The notes below the pieces were generated by a model, which was not told where the DNA came from, made no database searches, and saw only the letters and a program-made list of their open reading frames with translations. A stretch of DNA of 64,000 nt from UBA12481 sp942493265 (lineage in GTDB: Bacteria; Bacteroidota; Bacteroidia; Bacteroidales; UBA12481), in contig OW818688.1 in NCBI GenBank assembly GCA_942493265.1, forward strand, positions 3,038,001-3,102,000. The letters are read 5' to 3'. The translations under genes and the position numbers were made by a program. The first letter of the stretch is position 1, and every line of letters starts with the position of its first letter. This document shows, one piece after another, positions 53,848 through 61,679 of the stretch.

Positions 53848-54315
53848 ATGGCTGATGTTCAACAGATTATTAGTGAGGTTACAAAGGTATACGGAAAGGA
53901 ACGTAAGGCGTTGATGCCTATACTCCAAGCCGTGGTGAAAACCAAGAATTACCTGGACGACCAGGACCTTATTTCTATTTCCAAGGCTTTGGATCTTTCA
54001 GCTGCCGAGGTATTCGGGACAGCAAGTTTTTATACATTTCTGGATACAGTTCCCCGAGGGAAGAATGTGATCCGGGTATGTAAAACCATTTCCTGCCACA
54101 TGGCCGGTAAAGATGAGATCATCAGGGCCATTGAAGAAACCCTGAATATTAAAACGGGTGAGACTACCGTTGACAAGAAGTTTACCCTTCTAAGTGCTAA
54201 TTGTCTGGGTTGGTGCCACAAGGGACCGGTCATGCTTATCAATGATAAGATTTTTCCTGAGCTGACTCCGGAAAAGGCAAGAGAGATACTGCAGTCATAT
54301 CAGGAAGAGGAATAG
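53848..54315 (+). CDS. hydC: NuoE-like [2Fe-2S] subunit of trimeric [FeFe]-hydrogenase (HydC)
   Basis: 155 residues, the complex I 24-kDa subunit fold. Helical N-terminus (about 1-70: LSAAEVFGTASFYTFLD), then a thioredoxin-like domain with [2Fe-2S] ligands in VCKTISCHMAG (two Cys) and NCLGWC (two Cys). It passes electrons between HydB and HydA. Ribosome-binding sequence AAGGAG lies 8 bases before ATG. This is the only HydC seen in the window. Confidence 0.93.
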   Translation: MADVQQIISEVTKVYGKERKALMPILQAVVKTKNYLDDQDLISISKALDLSAAEVFGTASFYTFLDTVPRGKNVIRVCKTISCHMAGKDEIIRAIEETLNIKTGETTVDKKFTLLSANCLGWCHKGPVMLINDKIFPELTPEKAREILQSYQEEE

Positions 54316-54343
54316 TTTTTAAGGAATCTAAAGCAATAATAAA

Positions 54344-55510
54344 ATGGAAAATTCAAGACCGAAACGGGTTGATATTATATTCCTGATGGAAGGAGTTGAT
54401 CCGCTAAGAATTGTTGAGTCAACAATTAAGAAGAGTCCGGACGATATCATTCTTGAGATGATTGATTCCGGTTTAAAAGGCAGGGGTGGAGCCGGATTCC
54501 CAACCGGATTGAAGTGGAAATTTACCAGGAATGAAGACAGTTACGACAAGTATGTAATATGCAATGCAGATGAAGGTGAGCCGGGTACTTTCAAAGATCG
54601 TGAAATTCTCGACCGTGTTCCGGAAAAAGTATTTGCCGGTTTGGCCATTTGTGGTTATACCATCGGAGCCCGTGAAGGATTTATCTATCTGAGGGGCGAA
54701 TATAACTTTCTGCTGCCCGCTCTGAATGAGAAGCTTGACTTATTCAACAAGGGATTAAAAGAGATAGGGTTAGATTTTACCATTCAGATGCGTTCCGGTA
54801 GCGGAGCCTATATCTGCGGAGAAGAGAGTGCACTGTTTGAATCGATGGAAGGAAAACGCGGAGAGCCACGAAATAAGCCGCCATATCCGACTGTTGCCGG
54901 GTATCTTGGTAAGCCTACTGCAATCAACAATGTTGAAACCCTGGTTTATGCATTCATGATTGCCAGAATCGGACCCGAGCAGTTTAAGGAGATGGGGACC
55001 AAAGATTCGCGGGGATCAAAAGTTTTCTCAATTTCCGGGGATACCCCGAAAGCAGGTATTTCAGAACTTGAATTGGGAATGACTGTTCAGCAATTTGTTG
55101 ACGAATTTGGCGACGGTGACACCAAGGCGGTGCAGGTTGGAGGTGCCTCAGGTGGTTGTGTTCCGCGAAAGCTGTTCAAGGAAACCATCATTGGCTATGA
55201 AGGTATCCCAACAGGGGGTTCCATGATGCTTTTCAACAGCAGCCGGTCGATGTACAATGTATTGCATGATTATCTCGAGTTTTTTACGGAGGAATCCTGC
55301 GGACAGTGCACTCCGTGCCGCGTAGGCTGTCAGCAGCTGCTCAAGGGCATCGAGGCGGTGAAAAGGGGCGAAAAGAGTCCGGTTTACCTGGATGACCTGA
55401 AAAAACTGGCGAAAACGATGAAGGTTGCTGCAAAATGCGGTTTGGGCCAATCAGTCGCCAATCCATTCATCTCAATTGTATCAAATTTCAAAGAGGAAAT
55501 TATTTATTAA
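54344..55510 (+). CDS. hydB: NuoF-like flavoprotein subunit of trimeric [FeFe]-hydrogenase, short form (HydB)
   Basis: 388 residues. FMN/NADH-binding core: LKGRGGAGFPTGLKW (about 44-58), ICNADEGEPGTFKDR, GAYICGEESALFESMEG and VGGASGGCVPR. [4Fe-4S] ligands in ESCGQCTPCRVGC (about 323-335) plus CGLGQ near 365. It has neither the N-terminal thioredoxin-like [2Fe-2S] domain nor the C-terminal 2x[4Fe-4S] ferredoxin domain that the HydB at 61680 carries. It should oxidise or reduce NAD(H). Lack of the C-terminal clusters suggests a simpler, possibly non-bifurcating enzyme; that is inference. Confidence 0.92.
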   Translation: MENSRPKRVDIIFLMEGVDPLRIVESTIKKSPDDIILEMIDSGLKGRGGAGFPTGLKWKFTRNEDSYDKYVICNADEGEPGTFKDREILDRVPEKVFAGLAICGYTIGAREGFIYLRGEYNFLLPALNEKLDLFNKGLKEIGLDFTIQMRSGSGAYICGEESALFESMEGKRGEPRNKPPYPTVAGYLGKPTAINNVETLVYAFMIARIGPEQFKEMGTKDSRGSKVFSISGDTPKAGISELELGMTVQQFVDEFGDGDTKAVQVGGASGGCVPRKLFKETIIGYEGIPTGGSMMLFNSSRSMYNVLHDYLEFFTEESCGQCTPCRVGCQQLLKGIEAVKRGEKSPVYLDDLKKLAKTMKVAAKCGLGQSVANPFISIVSNFKEEIIY

Positions 55511-55528
55511 GCCAAAATCGGAAGAATC

Positions 55529-57322
55529 ATGAGTAAATATTTGGTAAATCTTTCAATAAATGATATTCCGGTTTCAGTGCCGGAAGGAACAACCATTCTT
55601 GCAGCTGCCAAGAAGCTCGATTTCAGGATCCCAACCCTCTGCTTTCACGAAGACCTTTGTGTTGCAGGAAATTGCAGGGTGTGTGTAGTGGAGCAGGTTG
55701 GAGGAAAAGCACTTGTTGCAGCCTGTGCGACACCGGTTTCTGAGGGTATGCAGATTCATACCAACAGTGCAACAGTCAGAACCGCTCGCAAAACCATCAT
55801 TGAACTGTTGCTGTCGGAGCATAATTCCGACTGCACAAAGTGTTATAAAAACGGCAGTTGCGAATTGCAGAGCCTGGCCCATGAATACAGGGTGGGGGAT
55901 CATGTATTCATCGACCTGGTGAACGGAAAGAAAAGAGTGATCGATGATTTGTCTCCATCAATCATAAAGGATGACAGCAAGTGCATCCGCTGCCAGCGCT
56001 GCGTGAGGACCTGCGATGAACTTCAGGGAGTATCTGCCCTGGCGGTTGCCTACAAGGGCGATCATCAGAAAATTTCCACGTTCCTGGATCATCCGCTGGT
56101 TGAGGTGGTGTGTACCAATTGCGGACAATGTATCAACCGCTGTCCCGTAGGTGCTTTGATTGAAAAAACCTATGTTGAGGAAGTGTGGGATGCAATCAAT
56201 AATCCGAATAAACATGTTGTGGTTCAAACTGCACCTGCTGTTCGTGTGGCTATCGGGGAAGAACTCGGATACAATCCGGGTGAGCGGTTAACCGGTAAAA
56301 TGGTTACTGCACTGAAAAGACTGGGATTTGATTCCGTTCTGGATACCGATTTTACTGCCGACCTCACCATTCTCGAGGAAGGAACCGAGCTGCTTACCCG
56401 CTTGAAACGGGCTGTTGTTGACAAAGATCCTACCGTAGCATTGCCGATGACAACTTCCTGCTCACCGGGATGGATTAAATTCATTGAGCATACATTCCCG
56501 GAATTCCTTCCTAATGTATCCTCTTGTAAATCACCTCAACAGATGTTCGGCGCATTGGCAAAAACCTATTACGCCCAGAAAAAGGGTTTAAAGGCTCAGG
56601 ATATCACAGTGGTATCCATTATGCCCTGCACCGCCAAAAAATATGAGGCAAATCGTCCGGAAATGCGTTCAAGCGGCTATAAGGATGTTGATTATGTATT
56701 GACAACCAGGGAACTGGGTATGATGATCAAACAGGCTGGGATTAATTTCCAGAATCTCGATGATTCAGCCTATGACAGCATCATGGGGGAATCAACTGGT
56801 GCAGCCGTTATTTTCGGTGCAACAGGTGGTGTTATGGAAGCAGCCTTGAGAACCGTTTATGAAGTGGTTACCGGCAGGGAAGTTCCATTTAAGGACCTGA
56901 ATATCCTGCCAGTCCGCGGAATGGAAGGTGTTCGTGAAGCCAAGGTTAAAATTGAAGGTTGTTTGCCGGAGTGGAAATTCCTCGATGGAATTGAAGTTTC
57001 CTGTGCCGTTGCTCATGGATTGGCCAATGCCAGAACCCTGATGCAAGCAGTGAAGGAGGGCAGGGCCCAGTATCATTTCATTGAGATTATGGCCTGTCCG
57101 GGTGGTTGTCTGGGCGGAGGCGGTCAGCCGATTCCTACCAATGAAGAGATCCGGGGCAAGAGAGCCGCAGCCATTTATGGAGAAGATGCAGGATTGCCTT
57201 TGCGCAAATCTCATGAAAATCCTGAGGTAAAAATGATCTATGAGGAATTCCTCGGAGCTCCGAACAGTCATAAAGCCCATAGTTTGCTTCATACACACTA
57301 CGTGGCCAGAAAGCGTTACTAA
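55529..57322 (+). CDS. hydA: [FeFe]-hydrogenase catalytic subunit HydA, M3 type
   Basis: 597 residues. Domains: [2Fe-2S] ferredoxin (about 1-80, LCVAGNCRVCVVE), His-ligated [4Fe-4S] (HNSDCTKCYKNGSC, about 97-110), two [4Fe-4S] (CIRCQRCVRTC; CTNCGQCINRCPVGA), then the H-cluster domain (about 225-590). H-cluster motifs: L1 TTSCSPGW (Cys311-Ser312), L2 SIMPCTAKKYEA, L3 EIMACPGGCLGGGGQP. L1 differs from the textbook TSCCPGW in its second Cys. It evolves or takes up H2 in the cytoplasm with HydBC. A strong terminator follows. Confidence 0.95.
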   Translation: MSKYLVNLSINDIPVSVPEGTTILAAAKKLDFRIPTLCFHEDLCVAGNCRVCVVEQVGGKALVAACATPVSEGMQIHTNSATVRTARKTIIELLLSEHNSDCTKCYKNGSCELQSLAHEYRVGDHVFIDLVNGKKRVIDDLSPSIIKDDSKCIRCQRCVRTCDELQGVSALAVAYKGDHQKISTFLDHPLVEVVCTNCGQCINRCPVGALIEKTYVEEVWDAINNPNKHVVVQTAPAVRVAIGEELGYNPGERLTGKMVTALKRLGFDSVLDTDFTADLTILEEGTELLTRLKRAVVDKDPTVALPMTTSCSPGWIKFIEHTFPEFLPNVSSCKSPQQMFGALAKTYYAQKKGLKAQDITVVSIMPCTAKKYEANRPEMRSSGYKDVDYVLTTRELGMMIKQAGINFQNLDDSAYDSIMGESTGAAVIFGATGGVMEAALRTVYEVVTGREVPFKDLNILPVRGMEGVREAKVKIEGCLPEWKFLDGIEVSCAVAHGLANARTLMQAVKEGRAQYHFIEIMACPGGCLGGGGQPIPTNEEIRGKRAAAIYGEDAGLPLRKSHENPEVKMIYEEFLGAPNSHKAHSLLHTHYVARKRY

Positions 57323-57348
57323 AGCCAATATAACAGATGGATTGAATC

Positions 57349-57384
57349 AAGGAGGCTATTTCTGAAATAGTCTCCTTTTTTTTT
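57349..57384 (+). terminator. Rho-independent terminator of hydrogenase operon 1
   Basis: Stem AAGGAGGCTATTT with AAATAGTCTCCTT (57349-57361 with 57365-57377, one G-T), loop CTG, and nine T residues 57376-57384. Confidence 0.88.
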
Positions 57385-57402
57385 AAAAACACGGATATAT
57401 CA

Positions 57403-57433
57403 TTTGTATAGGAATAAAAGTCTTCTATATTTG
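57403..57433 (+). promoter_or_regulatory. Promoter of hydrogenase operon 2
   Basis: TTTG at 57403-57406 and TATATTTG at 57426-57433 with a 19-bp spacer: an exact consensus match and the same spacing as at 29204 and 51450. Predicted start of transcription about 57440. Confidence 0.8.
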
Positions 57434-57451
57434 CGTGTGAAAATAATAACA

Positions 57452-57469
57452 TTGTTATTGAAATAACAA
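57452..57469 (+). promoter_or_regulatory. Rex-like operator at hydrogenase operon 2
   Basis: TTGTTATTGAAATAACAA is an 18-bp palindrome, perfect in all eight positions of each arm (8-2-8). It differs from the Rex form TTGTTAA-N4-TTAACAA at one symmetric position per arm. It lies about 12-30 bases after the predicted transcription start, a roadblock position. CRP/FNR-type geometry (TGTTA-N6-TAACA) is the alternative reading. Confidence 0.65.
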
Positions 57470-57515
57470 ATATATTGTTTTCGGAGAGAAAGCTCAGGTA
57501 AAGAGTTTGTTACGT

Positions 57516-57860
57516 ATGACAATTCAGGAAATTTTACAGCAAACGGGTGGCGAGATTCAGTGTGGCGGACATAGGAAGCAGGATAAAGTCACCCGCGCAT
57601 TTTGCTCAGATCTGATGAGCGACGTTCTGACCCTCGACTGTCACGACATCCTTCTGATCACCGGACTGGCAAATGTTCAGACGATCAGGACAGCGGAAAT
57701 GGCCGACATATCCTATATTTTATTTGTCCGGGATAAAAATATCACTGGAGAGATGATTGAATTGGCAGCCGAAAACAATATGGTTCTGGCCACCTGTCCG
57801 TCATCGATGTTCAAGGTTGCCGGTGAATTATATGCTGCAGGTCTCAAACCGGTATATTAA
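57516..57860 (+). CDS. DRTGG-domain protein (first copy)
   Basis: 114 residues from ATG 57516; an in-frame TTG at 57507 is less likely. A lone DRTGG-type domain, the alpha/beta unit also found in phosphotransacetylases and with CBS domains. Visible: ASTD-like FCSDLMSDVLT (about 30-40), DILLITGLANVQTIRTAEMADI, ISYILFVR, and TCPSSMFKVAGELYAAGL. A second DRTGG protein sits at 59618 with the same SDLxSDV core. In Clostridia and Thermotogae such proteins are linked to trimeric hydrogenases; the ligand is unknown. Confidence 0.8.
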   Translation: MTIQEILQQTGGEIQCGGHRKQDKVTRAFCSDLMSDVLTLDCHDILLITGLANVQTIRTAEMADISYILFVRDKNITGEMIELAAENNMVLATCPSSMFKVAGELYAAGLKPVY

Positions 57861-58276
57861 TGGATTTCACTTACCAAATAGCAGGGGGAGATTTCACTCA
57901 GGCGGGACAAGCTGCCAGTGACCTTAAAAAGATTCTTAAGAGTCTTAATCTGGATTCCGGGCTCATCAGGAGAACCGTGGTTGCCCTGTATGAGGCAGAA
58001 GTGAATGTAGTAGCTCATGCCTGGTCCGGTACGGTTAAAGTTTATATTCAGAAAGATCAGATCCGGATCGACATCAGCGACAGCGGTCCGGGAATTCAGG
58101 ATATTGATCTTGCCATGCAAAAAGGATATTCCACCGCTTCACCTGCCGTACGTGAAATGGGTTTCGGAGCTGGTATGGGGCTTGCCAATATCAAGGAGAA
58201 CTCAGATTTTATGGAAATCCGGTCGATACCGGGAGTAGGAACAGATTTGCAAATTGTTAACCGGATTCTGCTATGA
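57860..58276 (+). CDS. RsbW/SpoIIAB-like anti-sigma-type ATPase
   Basis: 138 residues, a GHKL ATP-binding domain alone. N box ALYEAEVNVVAHA (about 62-74), G1 DISDSGPGIQD, G2 GFGAGMGLANIKENSD. It lacks a dimerisation/His-phosphotransfer domain, so it is not a histidine kinase. Such proteins phosphorylate Ser/Thr of an antagonist or bind a sigma factor; neither partner is seen here. It starts on the last base of the preceding stop codon and overlaps the next start by 4 bp. Confidence 0.85.
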   Translation: MDFTYQIAGGDFTQAGQAASDLKKILKSLNLDSGLIRRTVVALYEAEVNVVAHAWSGTVKVYIQKDQIRIDISDSGPGIQDIDLAMQKGYSTASPAVREMGFGAGMGLANIKENSDFMEIRSIPGVGTDLQIVNRILL

Positions 58277-59613
58277 CAAAGGCAAACTACTTTCATCATG
58301 CACTTTATGTGGATGCCAAACAATGTAATGGTTGTGTGCATTGCGTAAGGGTTTGCCCCACAGAGGCTATCCGGGTGCAGTCGGGATGTGCTGTTATTGA
58401 AGCCGACAGATGTGTCGATTGCGGAAATTGCTACCGGGTTTGCCCGGTGAAGGCCATAAAGGTTGAACAGGATGATTTATCGGAGATCTTAAATTATCCG
58501 GTACGCGTAGCCCTGATTCCATCCGTTTTTATTGGCAGGTTTCCGAGTGATATCAAAACCGAAACCATTTATGGAGCACTCCTGAAACTGGGTTTTACTT
58601 TCGTATTTGAAGTAGAACATGGTGTAGGACTGGTTGCTGAAGGCATACGCTCATATATTTCATCCAACCCGAATATCCGGCCGCTGATTTCTTCCTACTG
58701 TCCGGCAGTTATCCGCCTGATTCAGGTACGTTATCCATCCCTTACCGAACATATCATCAGGGTAAAAACCCCGCATGACGTTTCAGCGATCTATTGCCGG
58801 AAGCATTTTGAAGATCTGGGATATAAACCGGAAGAAACCGGTGTTTTCTATGTTACCCCGTGTGCCGCTAAAATTGCTGCATTCAAATCACCCGTGGGTG
58901 AGCGGAAATCCGCCTTGACCGGGGTCATAAACATGGATTTTCTATTCAATAAAGTACTTTCTGTAATTTATCAGGAGCGTGATAAAATCAGCCACCCGGA
59001 ATTTCAGAGTCCCGGAGCTTCAGCCATCAAATGGAGCCTTGCCCGCGGGGAAGTCGCCTGTTCAACCGCCCGCGCACTGGCGATTGACGGGATTCATGAA
59101 ATCAGCGATTTCCTGGACAAGCTGGAAGTGGGACAAATAAAAGGCATTGATTTTCTTGAGATGAAAGCATGCCAGGAGGGCTGCCCGGGCGGAATTCTCA
59201 CTGCCGGCAATACCTTTCTGACCGTCGAAAATATGGAGCGCCGCGGCAATTTGAAAAATCATTCCTGCAATTGTCAGGTAAGCCCGTTGCATTATCATCA
59301 GGAATATCTGTCAGGATTCCTCTCATTGAGTCCGGTAGAGCCACGGTCAGGACTGAAACTGGATCAGGAGATAGAAACTGCCATGGCCAAGCTGGATGCA
59401 TTAAAAAAGATAGAGCTGTTATTGCCGGGAATTGATTGCAGTGCCTGTGGAGCACCAACCTGCCATGCGCTTGCCGAAGATATTGTATTGGAGAAAGGCA
59501 GCATCAGCCAGTGTCCGTTTATGGACCTGTTATCGCTGAACAGAGGGCAAATCAGTCCGGCTACCGCCCTGGATCACGCCGAGAGTGTATGGACCGGACG
59601 CATAAAAGAATAA
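58273..59613 (+). CDS. Sensory-type [FeFe]-hydrogenase-like protein (HydS)
   Basis: 446 residues. Two [4Fe-4S] motifs at the start (CNGCVHCVRVCPTEA, about 17-31; CVDCGNCYRVCPVKA, about 47-61), an H-cluster-like domain (about 75-330), and a C-terminal four-Cys FeS domain DCSACGAPTC ... QCPF (about 393-414). H-cluster motifs are altered: L1 SSYCPAV with Tyr142 in place of the proton-relay Cys and Cys143 kept, L2 YVTPCAAK (Cys197), L3 EMKACQEGC (Cys300, Cys304). The cluster ligands remain, the proton path does not, fitting an H2 sensor rather than a fast catalyst. No PAS domain. It is embedded among regulatory ATPases and DRTGG proteins. Confidence 0.85.
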   Translation: MTKANYFHHALYVDAKQCNGCVHCVRVCPTEAIRVQSGCAVIEADRCVDCGNCYRVCPVKAIKVEQDDLSEILNYPVRVALIPSVFIGRFPSDIKTETIYGALLKLGFTFVFEVEHGVGLVAEGIRSYISSNPNIRPLISSYCPAVIRLIQVRYPSLTEHIIRVKTPHDVSAIYCRKHFEDLGYKPEETGVFYVTPCAAKIAAFKSPVGERKSALTGVINMDFLFNKVLSVIYQERDKISHPEFQSPGASAIKWSLARGEVACSTARALAIDGIHEISDFLDKLEVGQIKGIDFLEMKACQEGCPGGILTAGNTFLTVENMERRGNLKNHSCNCQVSPLHYHQEYLSGFLSLSPVEPRSGLKLDQEIETAMAKLDALKKIELLLPGIDCSACGAPTCHALAEDIVLEKGSISQCPFMDLLSLNRGQISPATALDHAESVWTGRIKE

Positions 59614-59617
59614 AGAA

Positions 59618-59971
59618 ATGAAAATAGCAGAACTCGTAAAGGAATTGAACCTTAAGGTTTTCGAGCCAGGAAATAACATGGACCGCATACTGGAAGGTGG
59701 ATATGCTTCTGATCTTCTGAGCGATGTTATGGGACATGCCAAACCGGATCAGGTATGGATAACCCTTCAGAATCATGTTAATATCATCGCTGTAGCCAGT
59801 TTAAAGGATCTTGCGGCTATCATTCTGGTGCATGGGCAGGAGCCTGGCACCGATGTGCTGGAACGAGCCCGGGAAGAAGGGATAACGCTTTTAGGTACCG
59901 GATTGGACACGTTCCGTACCGCGGCTGATGTTTATCTGAATCTGCACAGTCATGCTAAAGGTTCGCATTGA
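59618..59971 (+). CDS. DRTGG-domain protein (second copy)
   Basis: 117 residues. YASDLLSDVMGHA (about 29-41) matches the core of the copy at 57516, and VNIIAVASLKDLAAIILVHGQ and GTGLDTFRTAADVY complete the domain. Overall identity to the first copy is low, so the duplication is old. It overlaps the next gene by 20 bp. Confidence 0.8.
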   Translation: MKIAELVKELNLKVFEPGNNMDRILEGGYASDLLSDVMGHAKPDQVWITLQNHVNIIAVASLKDLAAIILVHGQEPGTDVLERAREEGITLLGTGLDTFRTAADVYLNLHSHAKGSH

Positions 59972-60689
59972 TTGGCATATTCATACAACTTTGTCGCCAT
60001 GCGGAAGCCTGTCGATGGATCCGCATACGATCCTCGAAAAAGCTGAACTGAAAGGGCTTCAGGTTATCGGGATCACTGATCATAATTCGACCCTTCAGGG
60101 AAGACTGATGAAAAGCGGAAATCCCGGTGGTAATTTGTTTATCCTGACCGGTGCCGAGGTGACAACAAGAGAAGAGATACATTGCTTGGCGTTCTTTGAT
60201 GATAATGATGCACTGGATGCATTCCAGGAGTACCTCGACAGTCATCTGCAGGTAATTCCCAACAACCCATCCTATTTCGGGGACCAAGTGGTTGTGGATG
60301 CCGAAGGAAGGATTGTTTATGAGGAGGACAGGCTGCTGATTGCAGCGTTGGACCAATCTCTGGAAGAGGTTGCGGATTTTGTAACCGGCATAAGTGGAAT
60401 ATTTATTCCTGCACACATTAACCGGCCAAGTTACAGTCTGCTTTCACAGCTGGGGATGATACCGGCAAGTCTTAAAGCCGATGCCCTGGAGTGGGTTCCT
60501 GATTGCAAAGGAGGGCTGGATTGTGAAGGAAGTGCTGTTTTTCAGTCCTTTCCGATTGTGTTCAGCTCTGATGCCCATCAGCCTGAAAATATCGGCGTGA
60601 GATTTACAGAGTTGAATATCAATGAATTGTCCTTTAAAGGTATCAAGGAAGGGTTGACACAATTAAAGAATTCCATCAGGAGAAAATGA
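59952..60689 (+). CDS. PHP-domain metal-dependent phosphoesterase
   Basis: 245 residues. PHP motifs: HIHTTLSPCGS (metal-binding His pair), GITDHNSTLQG, TGAEVTTREEIHCLAFFD, FIPAHINRP and FSSDAHQPENIG. The residues expected for a trinuclear metal site are all present. Substrate unknown; in hydrogenase loci of Clostridia and Thermotoga the same gene occurs near hydC/hydB. It overlaps the following ATPase gene by 4 bp. Confidence 0.88.
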   Translation: MLKVRIDWHIHTTLSPCGSLSMDPHTILEKAELKGLQVIGITDHNSTLQGRLMKSGNPGGNLFILTGAEVTTREEIHCLAFFDDNDALDAFQEYLDSHLQVIPNNPSYFGDQVVVDAEGRIVYEEDRLLIAALDQSLEEVADFVTGISGIFIPAHINRPSYSLLSQLGMIPASLKADALEWVPDCKGGLDCEGSAVFQSFPIVFSSDAHQPENIGVRFTELNINELSFKGIKEGLTQLKNSIRRK

Positions 60690-61240
60690 AGGACCTCAGT
60701 CTGCATATACTGGATATTGTTCAGAATTCCATCAGGGCAGGTGCCCGGGAGGTTAACGTGCTCCTTTCGGCAGGAAATGATGGAATGCTTTCCCTGCAGG
60801 TTACCGATGATGGAATGGGCATGAATCAGGAGCAACTCAGTCAGGTAAAGGATCCGTTTTTTACCACCCGCACAACGCGTAAAATTGGACTGGGAGTTTC
60901 ATTGCTAACGCAGAAAGCCGTGCAGGCGGGTGGATCGCTTACGATTCTTTCCGAACCCGGGGAAGGAACGGAACTGAAAGCCATATTTCAGACAACCCAT
61001 CCTGATTGTCCGCCTCTGGGAGATATCCCGGGATGTGCCTGGATGCTGATGGCTTCAAATCCTGATTTAAGGCTGGTATTTAGATTTATGGTAGCAACGG
61101 ATACCTGGGATTGGGATAGTGTTTCGATACAGGAAGCATTAGGAGGGATACCAATTACAGAAGAAAAGATTCGGACCAGTATTATTGATTGGTTCCAGTC
61201 AGATTTTATTAAATTCAAGGAGTATAACGGTAGATTTTAA
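60686..61240 (+). CDS. HydD-like GHKL ATPase-domain protein
   Basis: 184 residues. A GHKL ATPase domain: N box HILDIVQNSIRAGAREV (about 7-23), G1 DDGMGMNQEQL, PFFTTRTTRKIGLGVSLLTQ (F and G2 boxes) and LSEPGEGTEL. It has no phosphorylatable His. The position directly before a [2Fe-2S] protein, HydB and HydA matches hydD of the Acetobacterium hydCDEBA set, whose role is not established. Confidence 0.82.
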   Translation: MKDLSLHILDIVQNSIRAGAREVNVLLSAGNDGMLSLQVTDDGMGMNQEQLSQVKDPFFTTRTTRKIGLGVSLLTQKAVQAGGSLTILSEPGEGTELKAIFQTTHPDCPPLGDIPGCAWMLMASNPDLRLVFRFMVATDTWDWDSVSIQEALGGIPITEEKIRTSIIDWFQSDFIKFKEYNGRF

Positions 61241-61266
61241 ATTATTGATTGATAAATATTTACAAC

Positions 61267-61677
61267 ATGACCAAGGTAAGAACACTGGCTGATCTGAAAA
61301 ATCTTCGCGAGGAATTGCAGGAGAAAATCAGGCTGCGGGAATCAGGTGAACACCCTGAATCAACCGTTCAGGTAAAAGTGGCAATGGCCACATGTGGAAT
61401 TGCATCGGGAGCAAAGGATGTAATGACCTTTTTTCTCGAAGAATTGGAAAAGCGGGGAATTGATTCAGTAGTCACGCAAACGGGCTGCATGGGTTACTGT
61501 TATGCTGAACCGACTGTGGAAATAACACTTCCCGGTCACAGTCCCATCGTTTTTGGTTTTGTGGATAACCGCAAGGCAGATGAGATCATCGAAAAATATA
61601 TCCGGCGTGGTGAACTCGTTGATGGGATCATCCCGGTCACATACCTGTCAATAAACGAAAATCAGCAGGAGGGATAG
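61267..61677 (+). CDS. HydE-like thioredoxin-fold [2Fe-2S] ferredoxin
   Basis: 136 residues from ATG 61267; an upstream TTG at 61249 is rejected. An N-terminal helix (about 1-35) and a thioredoxin-like [2Fe-2S] domain with ligands in ATCGIASGAKDV (one Cys near 50) and TGCMGYC (Cys near 75 and 79). The fold matches the N-terminal domain of the next gene product. It may exchange electrons with HydB or stand in for the missing HydC. Confidence 0.85.
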   Translation: MTKVRTLADLKNLREELQEKIRLRESGEHPESTVQVKVAMATCGIASGAKDVMTFFLEELEKRGIDSVVTQTGCMGYCYAEPTVEITLPGHSPIVFGFVDNRKADEIIEKYIRRGELVDGIIPVTYLSINENQQEG

Positions 61678-61679
61678 TC

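Noticed and set aside
56792..57328. Antisense open frame (178 codons) inside hydA
   Set aside because: The forward strand codes a complete hydrogenase with all motifs; the antisense frame has none.
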